From Pseudevernia furfuracea (lineage: Eukaryota > Ascomycota > Lecanoromycetes > Lecanorales > Parmeliaceae), in contig JAIUPT010000013.1 of assembly GCA_022315425.1 (NCBI GenBank), positions 124,001 through 188,000 on the forward strand: a stretch of DNA of 64,000 nucleotides. Direction: 5' to 3'. A program made the position numbers and the translations under genes. The notes under the pieces were generated by a model. The model was given only the letters and a program-made list of their open reading frames with translations, made no database searches and was not told the DNA's origin. This document shows, one piece after another, positions 46,262 to 56,833 of the stretch (its first letter is position 1; the number at the start of each line of letters is the position of its first letter).

Positions 46262-46269
46262 GAAGATTC
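46262..46269 (+). promoter_or_regulatory. heat-shock-element-like GAAGATTC
   Basis: GAAnnTTC inverted pair about 220 bp before the polyubiquitin start. Polyubiquitin genes are classically induced by heat shock factor. Only two units are visible, so this is a weak match. Confidence 0.35.
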
Positions 46270-46490
46270 TCGCCACTTCCAGCCGCCTCGAGCTTTGACC
46301 TAGCGCCAAGGCTGTGTCATACGACCAAAGTACAAAGCCGCTTCTTCCCGCCAGACTTCCTTCCTTCCTACCTACATCTCTCTTCCTTTCCAACATCCAT
46401 CCAACTCACATACAATTACCGCTCACACTCACTCCCAAACTCATCCACAATCCACTAGACGTCAATCACGTACATCAGACATCTATCACC

Positions 46491-47530
46491 ATGCAAATCT
46501 TTGTGAAGACTCGTAAGTTGACCCCGCTCTTGAAGCTGCTGCCTCATCGCTTTGCCCTCATTTACTAACACAGCCGTCAGTCACCGGCAAGACCATCACC
46601 CTCGAGGTCGAGTCTAGCGATACTATCGACAACGTAAAGGCAAAGATTCAGGACAAGGAAGGCATCCCTCCGGATCAACAGCGTCTCATTTTCGCTGGAA
46701 AGCAGTTGGAGGACGGCCGTACTCTCTCCGACTACAACATCCAGAAGGAGTCCACCCTCCACTTGGTTCTCCGGTTGCGTGGAGGCATGCAAATCTGTGA
46801 GTCATCGCTGCTGCCTGCTTGATCTACCCTCAACACTAATGTATTTACAGTCGTCAAGACCCTTACCGGTAAGACCATCACTTTGGAGGTCGAGTCCTCG
46901 GACACTATCGACAATGTGAAGGCCAAGATCCAGGACAAGGAAGGAATTCCTCCTGACCAACAGCGTCTCATCTTCGCTGGCAAGCAGCTCGAAGATGGTC
47001 GCACTCTATCCGACTACAACATCCAAAAAGAATCTACTCTCCATCTCGTCCTCCGTCTCCGTGGTGGTATGCAAATCTTCGTCAAGACTCTCACCGGCAA
47101 GACTATCACACTCGAAGTCGAATCATCAGACACAATCGATAACGTCAAAGCAAAGATCCAGGACAAAGAAGGTATCCCACCGGACCAGCAGCGATTGATC
47201 TTTGCCGGCAAGCAACTCGAAGATGGCCGTACACTATCAGACTACAACATTCAGAAAGAGTCTACACTACATTTAGTCCTGCGATTACGTGGTGGGATGC
47301 AGATTTTCGTCAAGACTCTAACGGGGAAGACCATCACACTAGAAGTTGAGTCGTCAGACACCATTGACAACGTCAAGGCGAAGATTCAAGACAAGGAGGG
47401 CATCCCACCAGACCAGCAACGCTTGATCTTTGCTGGTAAGCAACTGGAGGATGGGCGTACATTGTCAGACTACAACATCCAGAAGGAGAGCACCCTACAC
47501 TTGGTTCTGAGACTTCGTGGTGGACAATAG
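46491..47530 (+). CDS. UBI4: polyubiquitin, four head-to-tail units
   Basis: Three exons (46491-46512, 46581-46796, 46851-47530) give 305 residues: four 76-residue ubiquitins, each MQIFVKTLTG... to LRLRGG, plus a final Gln. All four units have the same amino acids, including Lys48 and Lys63, while their codons differ widely. The introns interrupt unit 1 after Thr7 and unit 2 after Ile3, so both fall in the first strand. The precursor is cut by deubiquitylases to give free ubiquitin for proteasomal tagging, mainly under stress. Heterogeneous codons argue against recent copy-number expansion. Confidence 0.98.
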
Positions 47531-47930
47531 GTGCATGGTTGATATTTTCGAGGAGTGGCCTTGCTTGTTGTTATCATCATTATGCTCATTAGCGGGAGCT
47601 TTCACGGGTTAATCTTATGAAGGTCATGCCGATGACGGTTGCCCTTGTGGCAGTGGCATTATGTAGCTCGGATTAGTATCAAACATTTCTAGGGCTGCAA
47701 ATCATTCCCCTTTCTATGCTACGATTATGGAATGTAGGCTGTAGTACTGCGTTTCTACCATACGTGGTAGATGTGGGCTGATGAATTGCGCTCCGAAAAG
47801 CGTGCCTGTTCGCCGTTGCCACTCTGATATGTTCGCCTGCCATAAGCATCCCATAACATCTATCACTCTCAATATTAAGCCAGCATTTGCAACAAATTTC
47901 CGAAGATGATACTACTGAAGCAGAATACTA
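47531..47930. other. intergenic, tandem genes
   Basis: 400 bp, terminator of polyubiquitin and promoter of the Etp1-like gene; nothing else seen. Confidence 0.5.
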
Positions 47931-50011
47931 ATGCCTTCATTCTTCTTCCACATCGCCTTCGACCTTGACCCCCCAGCGGCCCTATCTACCCGACCAGCCT
48001 TCCAAAACAAAGATCAGCGTGACAGCGAGTGTTTCGCAGCAAAAGCGGTCAGATTGGGGTCAGATGCTGCAGGAGGGCAGCCTATAGCTTCGAGTAGCAG
48101 CAGTGGCAGTCAGGAGCAGCAATCAACAGCTTTACACTCAGTATCCCATGATTGGAGGTACGACAAGATATCAATTCAAGATATCATTATGGCCTCTGTG
48201 GCACCCTCAGACAAGCACGAAGCCACTACAGATACGAGCAGAAAGATCACGAATGGTATCACCGCCGGTCCTGGAGGTCTAGCTACGAAGGGTAGATACG
48301 AGCCTTGTGATCCTGATCAAGAAGAGCTGGGATGGGGTGTAGTACGCTTATACCGAGAGTCTGAAGAGACACCAGGCCTCTACGATGAGTCCACAACCCC
48401 CAAAAACTCAAAGCCTGGAAGAAGCCTATCTAGAAAAGAGAGGAATGAACAGCCAGCGTTTCAGGACGAAGAATGCACCACGCTCTGCATACTTGCTGTA
48501 CCCTCATACCTCACGCCATCAGACTTCTTAGGTTTTGTTGGGGAAAAGACGAGGGATGTCGTCAGCCATTTTCGAATGATTAAGACGGAAAGGGGGAATA
48601 GGTTCATGGTCCTGCTGAAGTTCAGGGATGGTAAAAATGCGAGAGAGTGGAGGAGAGAATGGAATGGCAAGGCTTTTGATGGCATGGAGGTAGGCTTCTT
48701 TTGTGAGTTTCGCTGGCTATAGCTGACAGTATTTAGCCTGAGAATTGCCATGTAGTCTTCGTCAAGTCTATCGAATTCCGGACACACGAGAAACCAGGTC
48801 AAGAAGCCTCCTTTCCAGACATGACCAACGACCCCTTCACACCATCCGTCACGAAGCAACTACCCTCTACCTCTACATCTTCGACCCTCCAAGCAGCTCC
48901 CATCTCATCAAACTCACGATCATCCAAACCTCATGCCCCACCCACTCCATCTTTGGTCGAACTACCCACCTGCCCCGTCTGCCTCGAGCGCATGGACGAA
49001 TCCACGGGTCTCCTCACAATCCTCTGCCAGCATGTCTTCCACTGTTCCTGTCTTCAGAAATGGCGTGGATCAGGCTGTCCTGTATGCCGCTACACCCAAG
49101 ACGATCTCGGTCTCGGGAAAAGGATATACAACAGCACGAGCTTGGGAGAAGACACCAGCCTTAACGAATGCAGTGTCTGCCGATCAGATACTAACCTGTG
49201 GATTTGCCTCATCTGCGGCAATGTAGGCTGTGGGAGATACGATGCCGCTCACGCCTTCAGCCATTATGAACAATCACAGCATTGTTTTGCGATGGACATG
49301 ACGACCCAGCGGGTGTGGGATTATGCCACCGATGGATATGTCCACCGTATCGTCCAGAATCAAACGGACGGGAAATTCGTGGAGCTCACACCAACCTCCA
49401 CACAGACACCACAGTCGCACGATGATGATTTTGACGACTACGTCCCTCGAGAGAAAATGGATAACATTGGCTTAGAGTATACACATCTACTGACAAGCCA
49501 GCTTGACAGCCAACGTATGTACTTTGAGGAAATTCTCGAGCGTGCAGCCGACAAGGCATCCCAAGCCGCCCAGTCGGCCGAGAGAGCTACAGAAGCATCT
49601 GCCAAGAACGCGGAACAACTTGCTACATTACAAGCATCACACAACACCCTTGCTAACGAAACAATACCAGCACTGGAGAAAGACCGTGATCGAGCAACGA
49701 GGAAGGCAGAGAAATTCGAAGCCATGGCTCGCAAGCTGGAGAAGGAGTGGCGGGATGAGAAAGCTATGAATGAAGCTCTCATGACACGTATCAGTCACCT
49801 AGGTACTCAGCTGGAGACAGTGAAGACAGAGAAAGCAGAGTTCGAAGAGCAGAACAGGGACCTGAGCTTTTTTATCAGTGGAATGGAGAAGCTGAAGACG
49901 GTGGGCGTTGATGAGGAGGATGTTAGGGAGGGCACGGTCAGCTTGCCGGAGGTTGGGGAGGAGGCGAAGGGCAAGGGGAAAAAGAAGAGTGGTGGGAAGG
50001 GGAAGAAGTGA
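47931..50011 (+). CDS. ETP1: RING/UBP-zinc-finger ubiquitin ligase, Etp1/BRAP2 family
   Basis: Two exons (47931-48689, 48737-50011) give 677 residues. Domain order: fungal-type MPSFFFHIAFDL start; a BRAP2 RRM-like domain (CTTLCILAVPSYLTPSDFLGFVG, FRMIKTERGNRFMVLLKF) ending across the intron with ENCHVVFVKSIEF; a C3H2C3 RING-H2 (CPVCLERMD, LCQHVFHCSCLQKW, CPVCRY); a UBP-type zinc finger (NECSVCRSDTNLWICLICGNVGCGRY, HYEQSQHCFAMD) that binds the free ubiquitin C-terminus; a long coiled coil (about 520-630) and a Lys/Gly tail. All zinc ligands are present. Homologues are E3 ligases linked to Ras signalling and, in yeast, ethanol tolerance. It sits directly downstream of polyubiquitin on the same strand. 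Confidence 0.95.
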
Positions 50012-50438
50012 GCATGACTTGAACCTTTTGGGGGAACTCATTAGCGATTGGCGTCCGGTGGCGTACTTGGTCCACGGGCTTCGAGTTGAAGCAGGCAGGC
50101 GTGAGAGCATTTGGAATGGATGATACCCAGTATAGTTCGTACATAGCTTGCCAATCTATAAACCGCTCCTACCACTTCTCTTGCTCTGCTTGATTCCGTG
50201 CAATCATATATGTCACCATGTTACAGTCTACGAACAGCAAACGATGCCTGGTCGGCGCCAAAATCGCATTGCGTAAGGTAATTGCGGAAGACGGATTTTA
50301 CGGCCATAGCAATCCGTGGATGACGTCGAACTAATTCCATTGAAGATTGAAGATGAAGCTCTCGGATCCCTCAATCCATGAGCATCATCTTTTCCCTCTA
50401 CAGTAAACTTTCAAAAATACACAAGACGTCGACTCAAC
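50012..50438. other. intergenic
   Basis: About 430 bp; no gene seen. Includes the promoter of the Mn-SOD gene. Confidence 0.5.
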
Positions 50439-51276
50439 ATGTCTACCGTCCTCCTCCGCCAATCTACTACCTGTAGCGGCCTCCGCAATCTCACCACCAT
50501 CTCCAAGGTCGCCCGTCCAGCAACCATACCCTCCTTCGCCCGAGGCAAAGCTACCCTCCCAGATCTGCCATGTACTTCGCTCCCTTTCAAACACCCTTCC
50601 AGCTGTCGACCCGGAACCTAACCTAACCATAGATGACTATGGCGCTCTAGAGCCCTCCATCTCTGGCCAAATTATGGAGCTCCACCATAGCAAACACCAC
50701 CAAACCTACGTAAATTCTTACAACAACTTTACCGAGCAACTCGCCTCCGCCACCTCCTTCGCCGATCCCGCAGCGCAAATCGCTTTGCAACCCCTCGTCA
50801 ACTTCCACGGCGGCGGGCACATCAACCACTCGCTCTTCTGGGAGAACCTTGCCCCCAAGTCCTCTGGCGGAGGTGAGCCACCGAGTGGGAAGCTGGGCAA
50901 TGCGATCGATCAGGCATATGGGAGTTTGGACAACTTGAAGAAGCTTATGAATACGAAACTGGCAGGGATTCAGGGCAGTGGGTGGGCGTGGTTGGTCAAG
51001 GATACCGAGACGGGAGCGCTGCAGGTGAGGACGTACGCAAATCAAGATCCAGTGATTGGGCCGTTCAAGCCGGTGTTGGGCATTGACGCTTGGGAGCATG
51101 CGTATTAGTATGTGCTAATTCTTCCCTGTTCTTACTTGCTGGTGCAGTGTGGAGTTTTTAAAGGGAAGATTGTTAATTGGTCGTACAGTTTGCAATACCA
51201 GAACCGCAAGGCGGAGTACTTTGGCGCTATCTGGGACGTCATCAACTGGAAGACGGCCGAGAAGCGGTTCGAGTAA
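50439..51276 (+). CDS. SOD2: mitochondrial manganese superoxide dismutase
   Basis: Three exons (50439-50571, 50633-51107, 51189-51276) give 231 residues. A basic presequence (SKVARPATIPSFARGK) precedes KATLPDLPYDYGALEPSISG, the Fe/Mn-SOD start, created by the first splice. Metal ligands are visible: His in MELHHSKHHQTY, His in HINHSLFWENL, and Asp/His in GIDAWEHAYYLQYQN, the last created by the second splice. A Gln- and Gly-rich GIQGSGWAWLVKD loop marks the Mn-type enzyme. It converts matrix superoxide to H2O2. Length agrees with the family. Unspliced, the reading frame ends at TAG just before the last exon, which could be mistaken for truncation. Confidence 0.96.
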
Positions 51277-51770
51277 GTCGGTGAAGCGTGTGTACTGTAT
51301 TTAGCGTCTGCGAGAATGGGGGGTTGGCTGCCGTCGCCTCCAATTCACTCGAATGCCGCCAAGTCTTCTCCAATTATGCTCTCTTTGCCACTCTAATGCT
51401 CTCCTTGCCGCCAAGATTTCTCTTTGATTCTGTGACCATTCCCAACCCGAAGACTCCCGTGTTTACACCAAGGTCATGGTGAGTCATTGCAATGATCAGG
51501 TATATATATCTCTCGTTAAGTCTCATGCTTTCTCTCTCTGTCAACATCTCTCCTCACCACCAAAACATCCTCTCAGAGTACCTCTTAAAGTCCGACTATC
51601 ACAGACAGATAAACATCTTTACGGGCTGACTACCTCTGAGACTATCCGCTATTGCAACAGAGTAGTGCGGTCAAAACCACAGTTGACAGTCCTTCAGCAC
51701 CACCACTACCGCAAAACCACTAGACCTCCATTTCGAAAAACACATCAAATACCGTTCTCACACCGCAAAC
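51277..51770. other. intergenic
   Basis: About 0.5 kb with CTCT-rich stretches; probable promoter of the following gene. Confidence 0.45.
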
Positions 51771-52535
51771 ATGAACTTCTCCGAGCCAGGTTGCGCCACC
51801 ACCACTACCACCATCAACGGCAGCACACCCCTCCACCTCGCTCGCTTACTCTTCTCCGACATCGCCTATCCCACCAAACTCTCGGATTTCACCAGGCATC
51901 TAACCGCCATCCACAACGCAGTCTACCTCCTTTTGCTCCCGCAGACATGTCCCGCAGAGGTAACATTCCGCCAAACCGAAACAAGTCGCATATCGACCGG
52001 ACCGTCCGGAGACGCCGTCTTACAAGCAACGACCCTCTTCTTCCTCCTCACCTTCCGCCCCGACACGGCCACCGACGCGGTAACCTCCCGGACCCGACCC
52101 GAAGACATGTACGAAGCGACCGGCTGCATGCTGCGCGACCTGGCCGCCGAAGAGGAGCGCTACCTGCGCAACATGACGCTCCTCCTGGCGGACATGAAGG
52201 GGAAATGGAGGGACGATTGGACGGAAACGGGCAGGTGCGTTTTTACCCCTTTTTACCCCCCCTCCCTACACTCTCCGGAAACCACATGTACCCGTACTCA
52301 CGCGCCCTCCTCCTCCTCCAGCTGGCACCGCACGGCTCGCGCGATGGGGAAGTCGGGCATCGCGTCCGCCCAAGCGCTGTCCGATTTGGTCGGCCACCGC
52401 GCCGCCGCGCCACGCCACGGGAGATACTTGAGCGAGATCGCGCTGTACTGGAGGAAATGGGCGGGGACGGGGGAGGCGAAGCTGTACGAGGAGGTGTGGA
52501 CTTATGTCGCCGGGCGGGCATTGGTGCAGGAGTAG
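51771..52535 (+). CDS. unknown helical protein, about 225 aa
   Basis: Starts MNFSEPGCA at an ATG following CAAAC. An 87-nt, frame-neutral intron (52235-52321, GTGCGT donor, CTCCTCCAG acceptor) is likely; with it the product is 225 residues, without it 254. Predicted helices include PLHLARLLFSDIAYPTKLSDFTRHLTAIHNAVYLLLLP and DMYEATGCMLRDLAAEEERYLRNMTLLLADMKGKW. The C-terminal part has Ala/Arg helices ending YVAGRALVQE. No signal peptide, transmembrane segment or known motif. GC-rich third positions support real coding. Family not recognised. Confidence 0.7.
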   Translation: MNFSEPGCATTTTTINGSTPLHLARLLFSDIAYPTKLSDFTRHLTAIHNAVYLLLLPQTCPAEVTFRQTETSRISTGPSGDAVLQATTLFFLLTFRPDTATDAVTSRTRPEDMYEATGCMLRDLAAEEERYLRNMTLLLADMKGKWRDDWTETGRCVFTPFYPPSLHSPETTCTRTHAPSSSSSWHRTARAMGKSGIASAQALSDLVGHRAAAPRHGRYLSEIALYWRKWAGTGEAKLYEEVWTYVAGRALVQE

Positions 52536-52650
52536 GAGATTTGGCGGTGTGGGGGGCGGGTTGATTGGGGCCTGGGGAGGAACCTGGAGAGATGGGCTGG
52601 AATTTTTGGGGGGGCGCGGGGGGGGTATGGAAGGGATTTGGGATATGGAG

Positions 52651-52677
52651 CATCGGCATCGGCATCGGCATCGGCAT
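52651..52677 (+). repeat. (CATCGG)4 hexanucleotide array
   Basis: Four exact CATCGG units plus a partial fifth. Confidence 0.9.
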
Positions 52678-52714
52678 TTGCGGCCTGCAGCTTTGGACAT
52701 TGATTTTCTTGATA

Positions 52715-52769
52715 GTTTGGGAGTTTGGGAGTTTGGATATGGATATGGACATGGGACATGGGACATGGG
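52715..52769 (+). repeat. short-unit minisatellite cluster
   Basis: Successive tandem blocks: GTTTGGGA repeated, GATATG twice, then ACATGGG repeated three times. Confidence 0.8.
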
Positions 52770-53895
52770 CATTAGTTGTTCTCGAGGATAGAACTCTCAC
52801 CCTTTTGGACTTAACTCGAGCAGTTGTGAGAATAGTTAACGAAAGAAGAAATAAAAAAACATTGTTCCAACATGCAACATTATAAACCCCCCCCCCCGGG
52901 ATAAAACCAAACACAAAACCATCATAGCTGTGGCAAAGAGACACATATCTACTCTACTACTCTACTTGGCACACTGGCTACACGTTCGGGCTTTGGTCGG
53001 CCTTGAAGCCGAGGCCGTCGCGAATCCTGCGGGTGACGCCATCGACTTGTGGGTAACCTTCTGTTTTGTCTTTGGGGGCAGAGAAGGCCGGCTACGTCCC
53101 AGTCGTTCGGTAGTTCATAGTCAGGCGGGCACTGGTTCCCTAAGCACCAATATTGGTGCTTACTCGCCTTTGTCCTTGGACGCGCTTAGGTGGGTGGGTG
53201 GGTGGTCGCCATTATTAGCTGTGACCATGCTTGCGGGTAGGGTGTAGCTTTTCGAGGCAAACCCAACCTTTTCCGCCGACAATCGCCGCGTAGTTAGCTC
53301 GAATCTACCTTATTCCAGACAACAAATCTCGCCAATAGAAATCACCGAAACTGAAACTCGAGAGAGAGACTTCGCGGATCGTAAAAATCCGAGCTCTAAC
53401 AGCATTCGCTTCCCACCAGGACAACGCCGTCGTCGCAGTATTAGGGGCGAAATTCTCCGAACTCAAGGCCGTCACCGATATACCGGCACAGGTAGAAAAG
53501 GATATCAATGACGTCTTGGACCAATGCGACAACGCCGTTATGGATCTGAGCCAAGAATTCCCAAGCCTGGAGTCACTGGTATCCGAGCATGACGAGGGTA
53601 TGGGGGTGACTGCAGCACTAGGTGAATGGTTGGACATCGGGGACCATATCGGATTCGAAGGATGAACGCTCGGGACCAGCTTTCCTTGGCCGGCGGAGGT
53701 TGTCATGGCACTGGTCGGTGGCCGGCCCCCTTGGTCAGGAAGGACCCGGCCCGAGGTCAGGAAGGAACGCCGGACGAGCATGTATTTAGCAGGCAGGCCG
53801 TCGCACATAGATACTTCATCTTCTTACACCATCACTTTTGTGCTCATGTTCTGGGCCTGCCTTGACAGTTGTGTCTTGCTCGTGTCGAAAAGGTA

Positions 53896-54075
53896 CCCCT
53901 GGGAATTCCATCGGCGGCCTCGTCACCAGCATTCGTGGTATGGAAAAATGGCAAACCTCGGGTGGTGGTAGACTTGCGTAAGGTAAACACCAAGCTTTAC
54001 CCTGATGCATACCCACTCCCCAAACAGGACACCATCTTGGGAGCATTAGGTGGATCTATGGTTTTCTCCTCCTCA
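53896..54075 (+). mobile_element. Ty3/Gypsy reverse transcriptase fragment
   Basis: One frame carries PLGIPSAASSPAFVVWKNG, KPRVVVDLRKVNTKLYPDAY and PLPKQDTILGALGGSMVFSS, the first two reverse-transcriptase blocks of fungal Ty3/Gypsy elements (SPAFVVxKKxGxxRxVVDLRKLN...YPLPxxD). The next block, which should start the metal-binding motif, is replaced by unrelated sequence, so the enzyme is truncated after about 60 residues. No LTRs, integrase or RNase H were found nearby. Confidence 0.85.
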
Positions 54076-54749
54076 CTCACGCAACAGAAAATGGAAAGAT
54101 CCCAAAACCCCGGCTCAAAAAATCCCTCACCCAGTGCCCACTTTCTGGCTCCGCAGCCACACAAAAAAACCAAAAAAAGACTCTCGACGAGCGCAGTTAA
54201 GCTTTCATGGAACTTTCAGTTCAACGGCAACCTCCAGGGAAAAAGGAAGAGCATAGGTACTCTCTATTTGCCACAAACCTTATGTGCGAGAGTTTGAGGG
54301 CTGTGCTGCCGCCCACAACCACACCCGGATGGCGATGAGAAGGTTTGAGACCGGATGAGGGCCTCATGACGGGTTGCTTTTTTTTGGGGGCCCCAGGATG
54401 TCGTTACGAGTTGCGTTTTGGCAAAGGCAGGGACGTGGAAGGTATTAGTTTTGAGAAGGGAGGAAGGAAATGTGGTCTTGAATTGTTTACTTGTTCCATC
54501 TTGCAAGGACTCCATTCCATTCCAGGCACATGGCACTCTGAAACCGAGAAGCATTTCGCTCAACCTTTCCATACCTACCTACCTGTGCTTGCTCCAACGA
54601 CAACGCACCACCTCATAACATCGACCGTTGACTGCGACCCCGACTCCGGATAGATACCCCCCCCTCCACTTTCCGACTTTGGGCAGCGACAAGGTGGCCG
54701 CAGACTGACCGCTTCTGAGAGAGATTGGAAGCCGCTCGAAACCTCCGCA
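54076..54749. other. intergenic after the retroelement break
   Basis: About 0.7 kb; frames lack domains. May be the other side of a deletion or insertion junction. Confidence 0.4.
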
Positions 54750-55304
54750 ATGGGAGGTCCGTCCGAGCTGAAGAGGTTGTGGAGGAAGTACAGGGAGTAC
54801 CGGACCACCAAGAAGCAGAGGTCAAGCCAAGCAAGCTCGGGAAGCTCAAGCCGGGACAGCAAAGGAAGCATGGCGTTGGAGGAAGCGACAAGCATGATCG
54901 TTGGCTTGGGACTGGATACGAAGCAGGAAGAAGAGTACATTGGACATGCGCTGGATGATGATGATCCTCGGTTCGTCAACAACCCACACGGCATCGGCTG
55001 CTCCAGGACCTACGAGGTACCTTATGACAGCGTCACGAAAAGTCTTTCGACATCGCCAGCATCCATGCGTCCCCTCGTGCCGCGAGAGACCAACATGAAT
55101 GAGAGCGACGAGCTGCTATCACTTCCTAAGCTGGGATCTTGGAAGACTGAGAGCATTGACATGGTGAAGGGAAAGAGAAAGGGTAGGATGCCTGGTGATA
55201 GCGCGGATGATCGGTACAAGTTCCTGCTTGATGGCCCAGCCTCGCGGGCGAAGTCTGCCGCGAAGAGGTTTACGCTGGTTCGAGAGCGGGCCTGGACGCG
55301 ATGA
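54750..55304 (+). CDS. unknown small basic/Ser-rich protein
   Basis: A single exon of 184 residues. It opens with a basic amphipathic helix (LKRLWRKYREYRTTKKQR), followed by a Ser/Arg-rich stretch, an acidic segment (EEEYIGHALDDDDPRFV), RPLVPRETNMNESDELLSLP and a basic C-terminus (KSAAKRFTLVRERAWTR). No signal peptide, membrane span or family motif. Composition and clean start suggest a real but fast-evolving gene; the neighbouring retroelement scar makes recent origin or partial decay possible. Confidence 0.5.
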   Translation: MGGPSELKRLWRKYREYRTTKKQRSSQASSGSSSRDSKGSMALEEATSMIVGLGLDTKQEEEYIGHALDDDDPRFVNNPHGIGCSRTYEVPYDSVTKSLSTSPASMRPLVPRETNMNESDELLSLPKLGSWKTESIDMVKGKRKGRMPGDSADDRYKFLLDGPASRAKSAAKRFTLVRERAWTR

Positions 55305-55699
55305 GATGGAGGGATTCGGCGCACCGAGTTGGTGGTGTAACGATAGGTTTAGAGAGTAATGGTGGGTTTGGGCCTGGCGGTGAACAGATAACGCTGTTTT
55401 GTACTTTGGAGCGAGGCGTCCGGCGAACAAGGGTGGTGGATTCGGTGCCTGCTTGTAATCATAAACTGTTGGACTAAAGCTCCGAGACCTCTTAAAGTCT
55501 TTTATTTCGTTGAAAGAAGTTAGTAGCGTTGCTCGCTGCGACAACTGCTCCCTACTTCGGCTCTGTGCCCAGGATTGTATTTCATACCGATACAGTTGAC
55601 GACGTGGTACATCACTACAGCAATCTTCCTGTGGTCCACTGGAGACAAACACTAGACGGCGAGAGGGTTTTCGAGTAGCTCCAGTCGTCCTCGAGCTCA
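55305..55699. other. convergent 3' intergenic region
   Basis: About 0.4 kb between convergent stop codons. Nothing seen. Confidence 0.45.
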
Positions 55700-56508
55700 T
55701 CATTTCTTCTTTGTCTCCCCCATCCACTCGCGCATAGCATTGGAGCTACCATGAGCAGATCGGAACACTACAGCCTAATCAGCACCACAATCCGAATCTC
55801 ATGTAGTCCAAGCACTTACACTGTCTCTCCAACTCATCCAATCCCCTCAAGAAGTCCTGAGCTTCCCCCAATGCTCCTCGTGGATTATGAGCATGGTCTG
55901 CAATCTCAGCTGCTCTTTCCTTGAACGTCTATATCCCCCCATCGTAAGTCAGCCCCAAACGACTTTCCCATACCCATGTCTGCCCCGGTAGGACCCCTCA
56001 GCCTCTCCCCCCTCCTGAGTGACGTGAGTCAACGTACGTACCTCACTCAATACATCCACAATTTCCTCCTCCTCGAACAATTCCAGCACCCTGGCCGCCA
56101 AATCATAATAGTGGCTCGCCAACTGCCTCAAATCCACAGTCTTCGGCCCCGCCTTCAATGCAGCTAGTACCCTTGGCGATATAGAAGCCGGAAAATCGAG
56201 CGTACACAATGGTTGAGAAGAAGGACCGAGCCGTTGGACCGCGAGCAGGGTGCTGAGCCAAAGGGGAATGGAGACACGGGTGCCGGCTTTGATCTGGGAA
56301 CAGAGTATTAGAATGACTACGTATCTATGCTTTGGGAATTGGACGGGGGGCTGGAAGGGGTAGAACGGAGCGATTTGGAGAAGGGAAGTGGTACATCTCC
56401 ACCTGCGTTCTCGTCAAGGTAGCCTAGGCCGGGGATGTCGAGATCGAAGGTGCAAGGAACCTTTTGAGCATCGGTGAGGATGGCATCGATATCGTAGTAA
56501 GAGGCCAT
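55700..56508 (-). CDS. PSF3: GINS complex subunit Psf3
   Basis: Four exons (56508-56395, 56293-56042, 55928-55820, 55767-55700) total 543 nt for 180 residues. Starts MASYYDIDAILTDAQKVPCTF, the invariant Psf3 N-terminus, then DIPGLGYLDENAGGDIKAGTRVSIPLWL across junction 1. The helical domain follows: PASISPRVLAALKAGPKTVDL, LASHYYDLAARVLELFEEEEIVDVLSETFKERAAEIADHAHN. The last junction gives QLFRSAHGSSNAMREWMGE. GINS (Sld5, Psf1-3) joins Cdc45 and MCM to form the CMG replicative helicase. Length matches the family. The last intron uses an acceptor five bases past an earlier TAG. Confidence 0.95.
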
Positions 56509-56833
56509 GCCGTGAGGGGGGTGAAAGTAATGATTCCTGGAGGTTATCAATCTCGAGCGCTTTTTGATACACCCACTAGCCCTAACCCTAACAGTAGTGT
56601 TTATTACATATCATTCCAAAGGACGCTGGCTTCAGCCTTGACAATAAGTGTACGAGAATCAGCTAGGATATTTGGACGTAAAAGACAGATGATTACAATT
56701 TGCTCTATGTACAGTTGCCAAGTTTACAGGAGAATGTTCTTAGGATCCCGTCCCATTGGAGACGCACTATGCTCAATACATCCCCTACTGACTCTGGTCC
56801 GAACGTCTTGGTGGGTGATTGTCTACGAAAACC
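56509..56833. other. intergenic, psf3 promoter
   Basis: 325 bp between tandem minus-strand genes, holding the telomere-type box. Confidence 0.5.
56580..56592 (-). promoter_or_regulatory. telomere-type box (TTAGGG)2 upstream of psf3
   Basis: CCCTAACCCTAAC on the plus strand, i.e. two TTAGGG repeats read towards psf3, 72-84 bp before its ATG. Teloboxes in fungal promoters are bound by Tbf1/Teb1-type Myb factors, often at replication and ribosome-related genes. Confidence 0.6.

Larger units (their letters stand above)
45693..46490. other. intergenic including polyubiquitin promoter
   Basis: About 0.8 kb. It ends in a long pyrimidine-rich leader (TTCCTTCC, ACTCACTCC) before the polyubiquitin ATG. 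Holds the HSE-like and CACGTG motifs listed separately. Confidence 0.5.
52536..53895. other. repeat-rich region leading into a retroelement scar
   Basis: Contains CATCGG and ATGGGAC-type tandem arrays and a C run at about 52886-52897. A roughly 90-codon open frame at about 53382-53665 (starting KIRALTAFASHQDNAVVAVL) is followed by sequence leading to the reverse-transcriptase fragment. That frame may be part of the decayed element but is not identified. Confidence 0.4.

Noticed and set aside
46581..47530. Tandem satellite DNA
   Set aside because: The 228-bp periodicity is polyubiquitin coding sequence.
50439..51276. Truncated Mn-SOD ending at an early TAG
   Set aside because: The TAG spans a GTATGT donor; the last exon supplies the conserved C-terminus.
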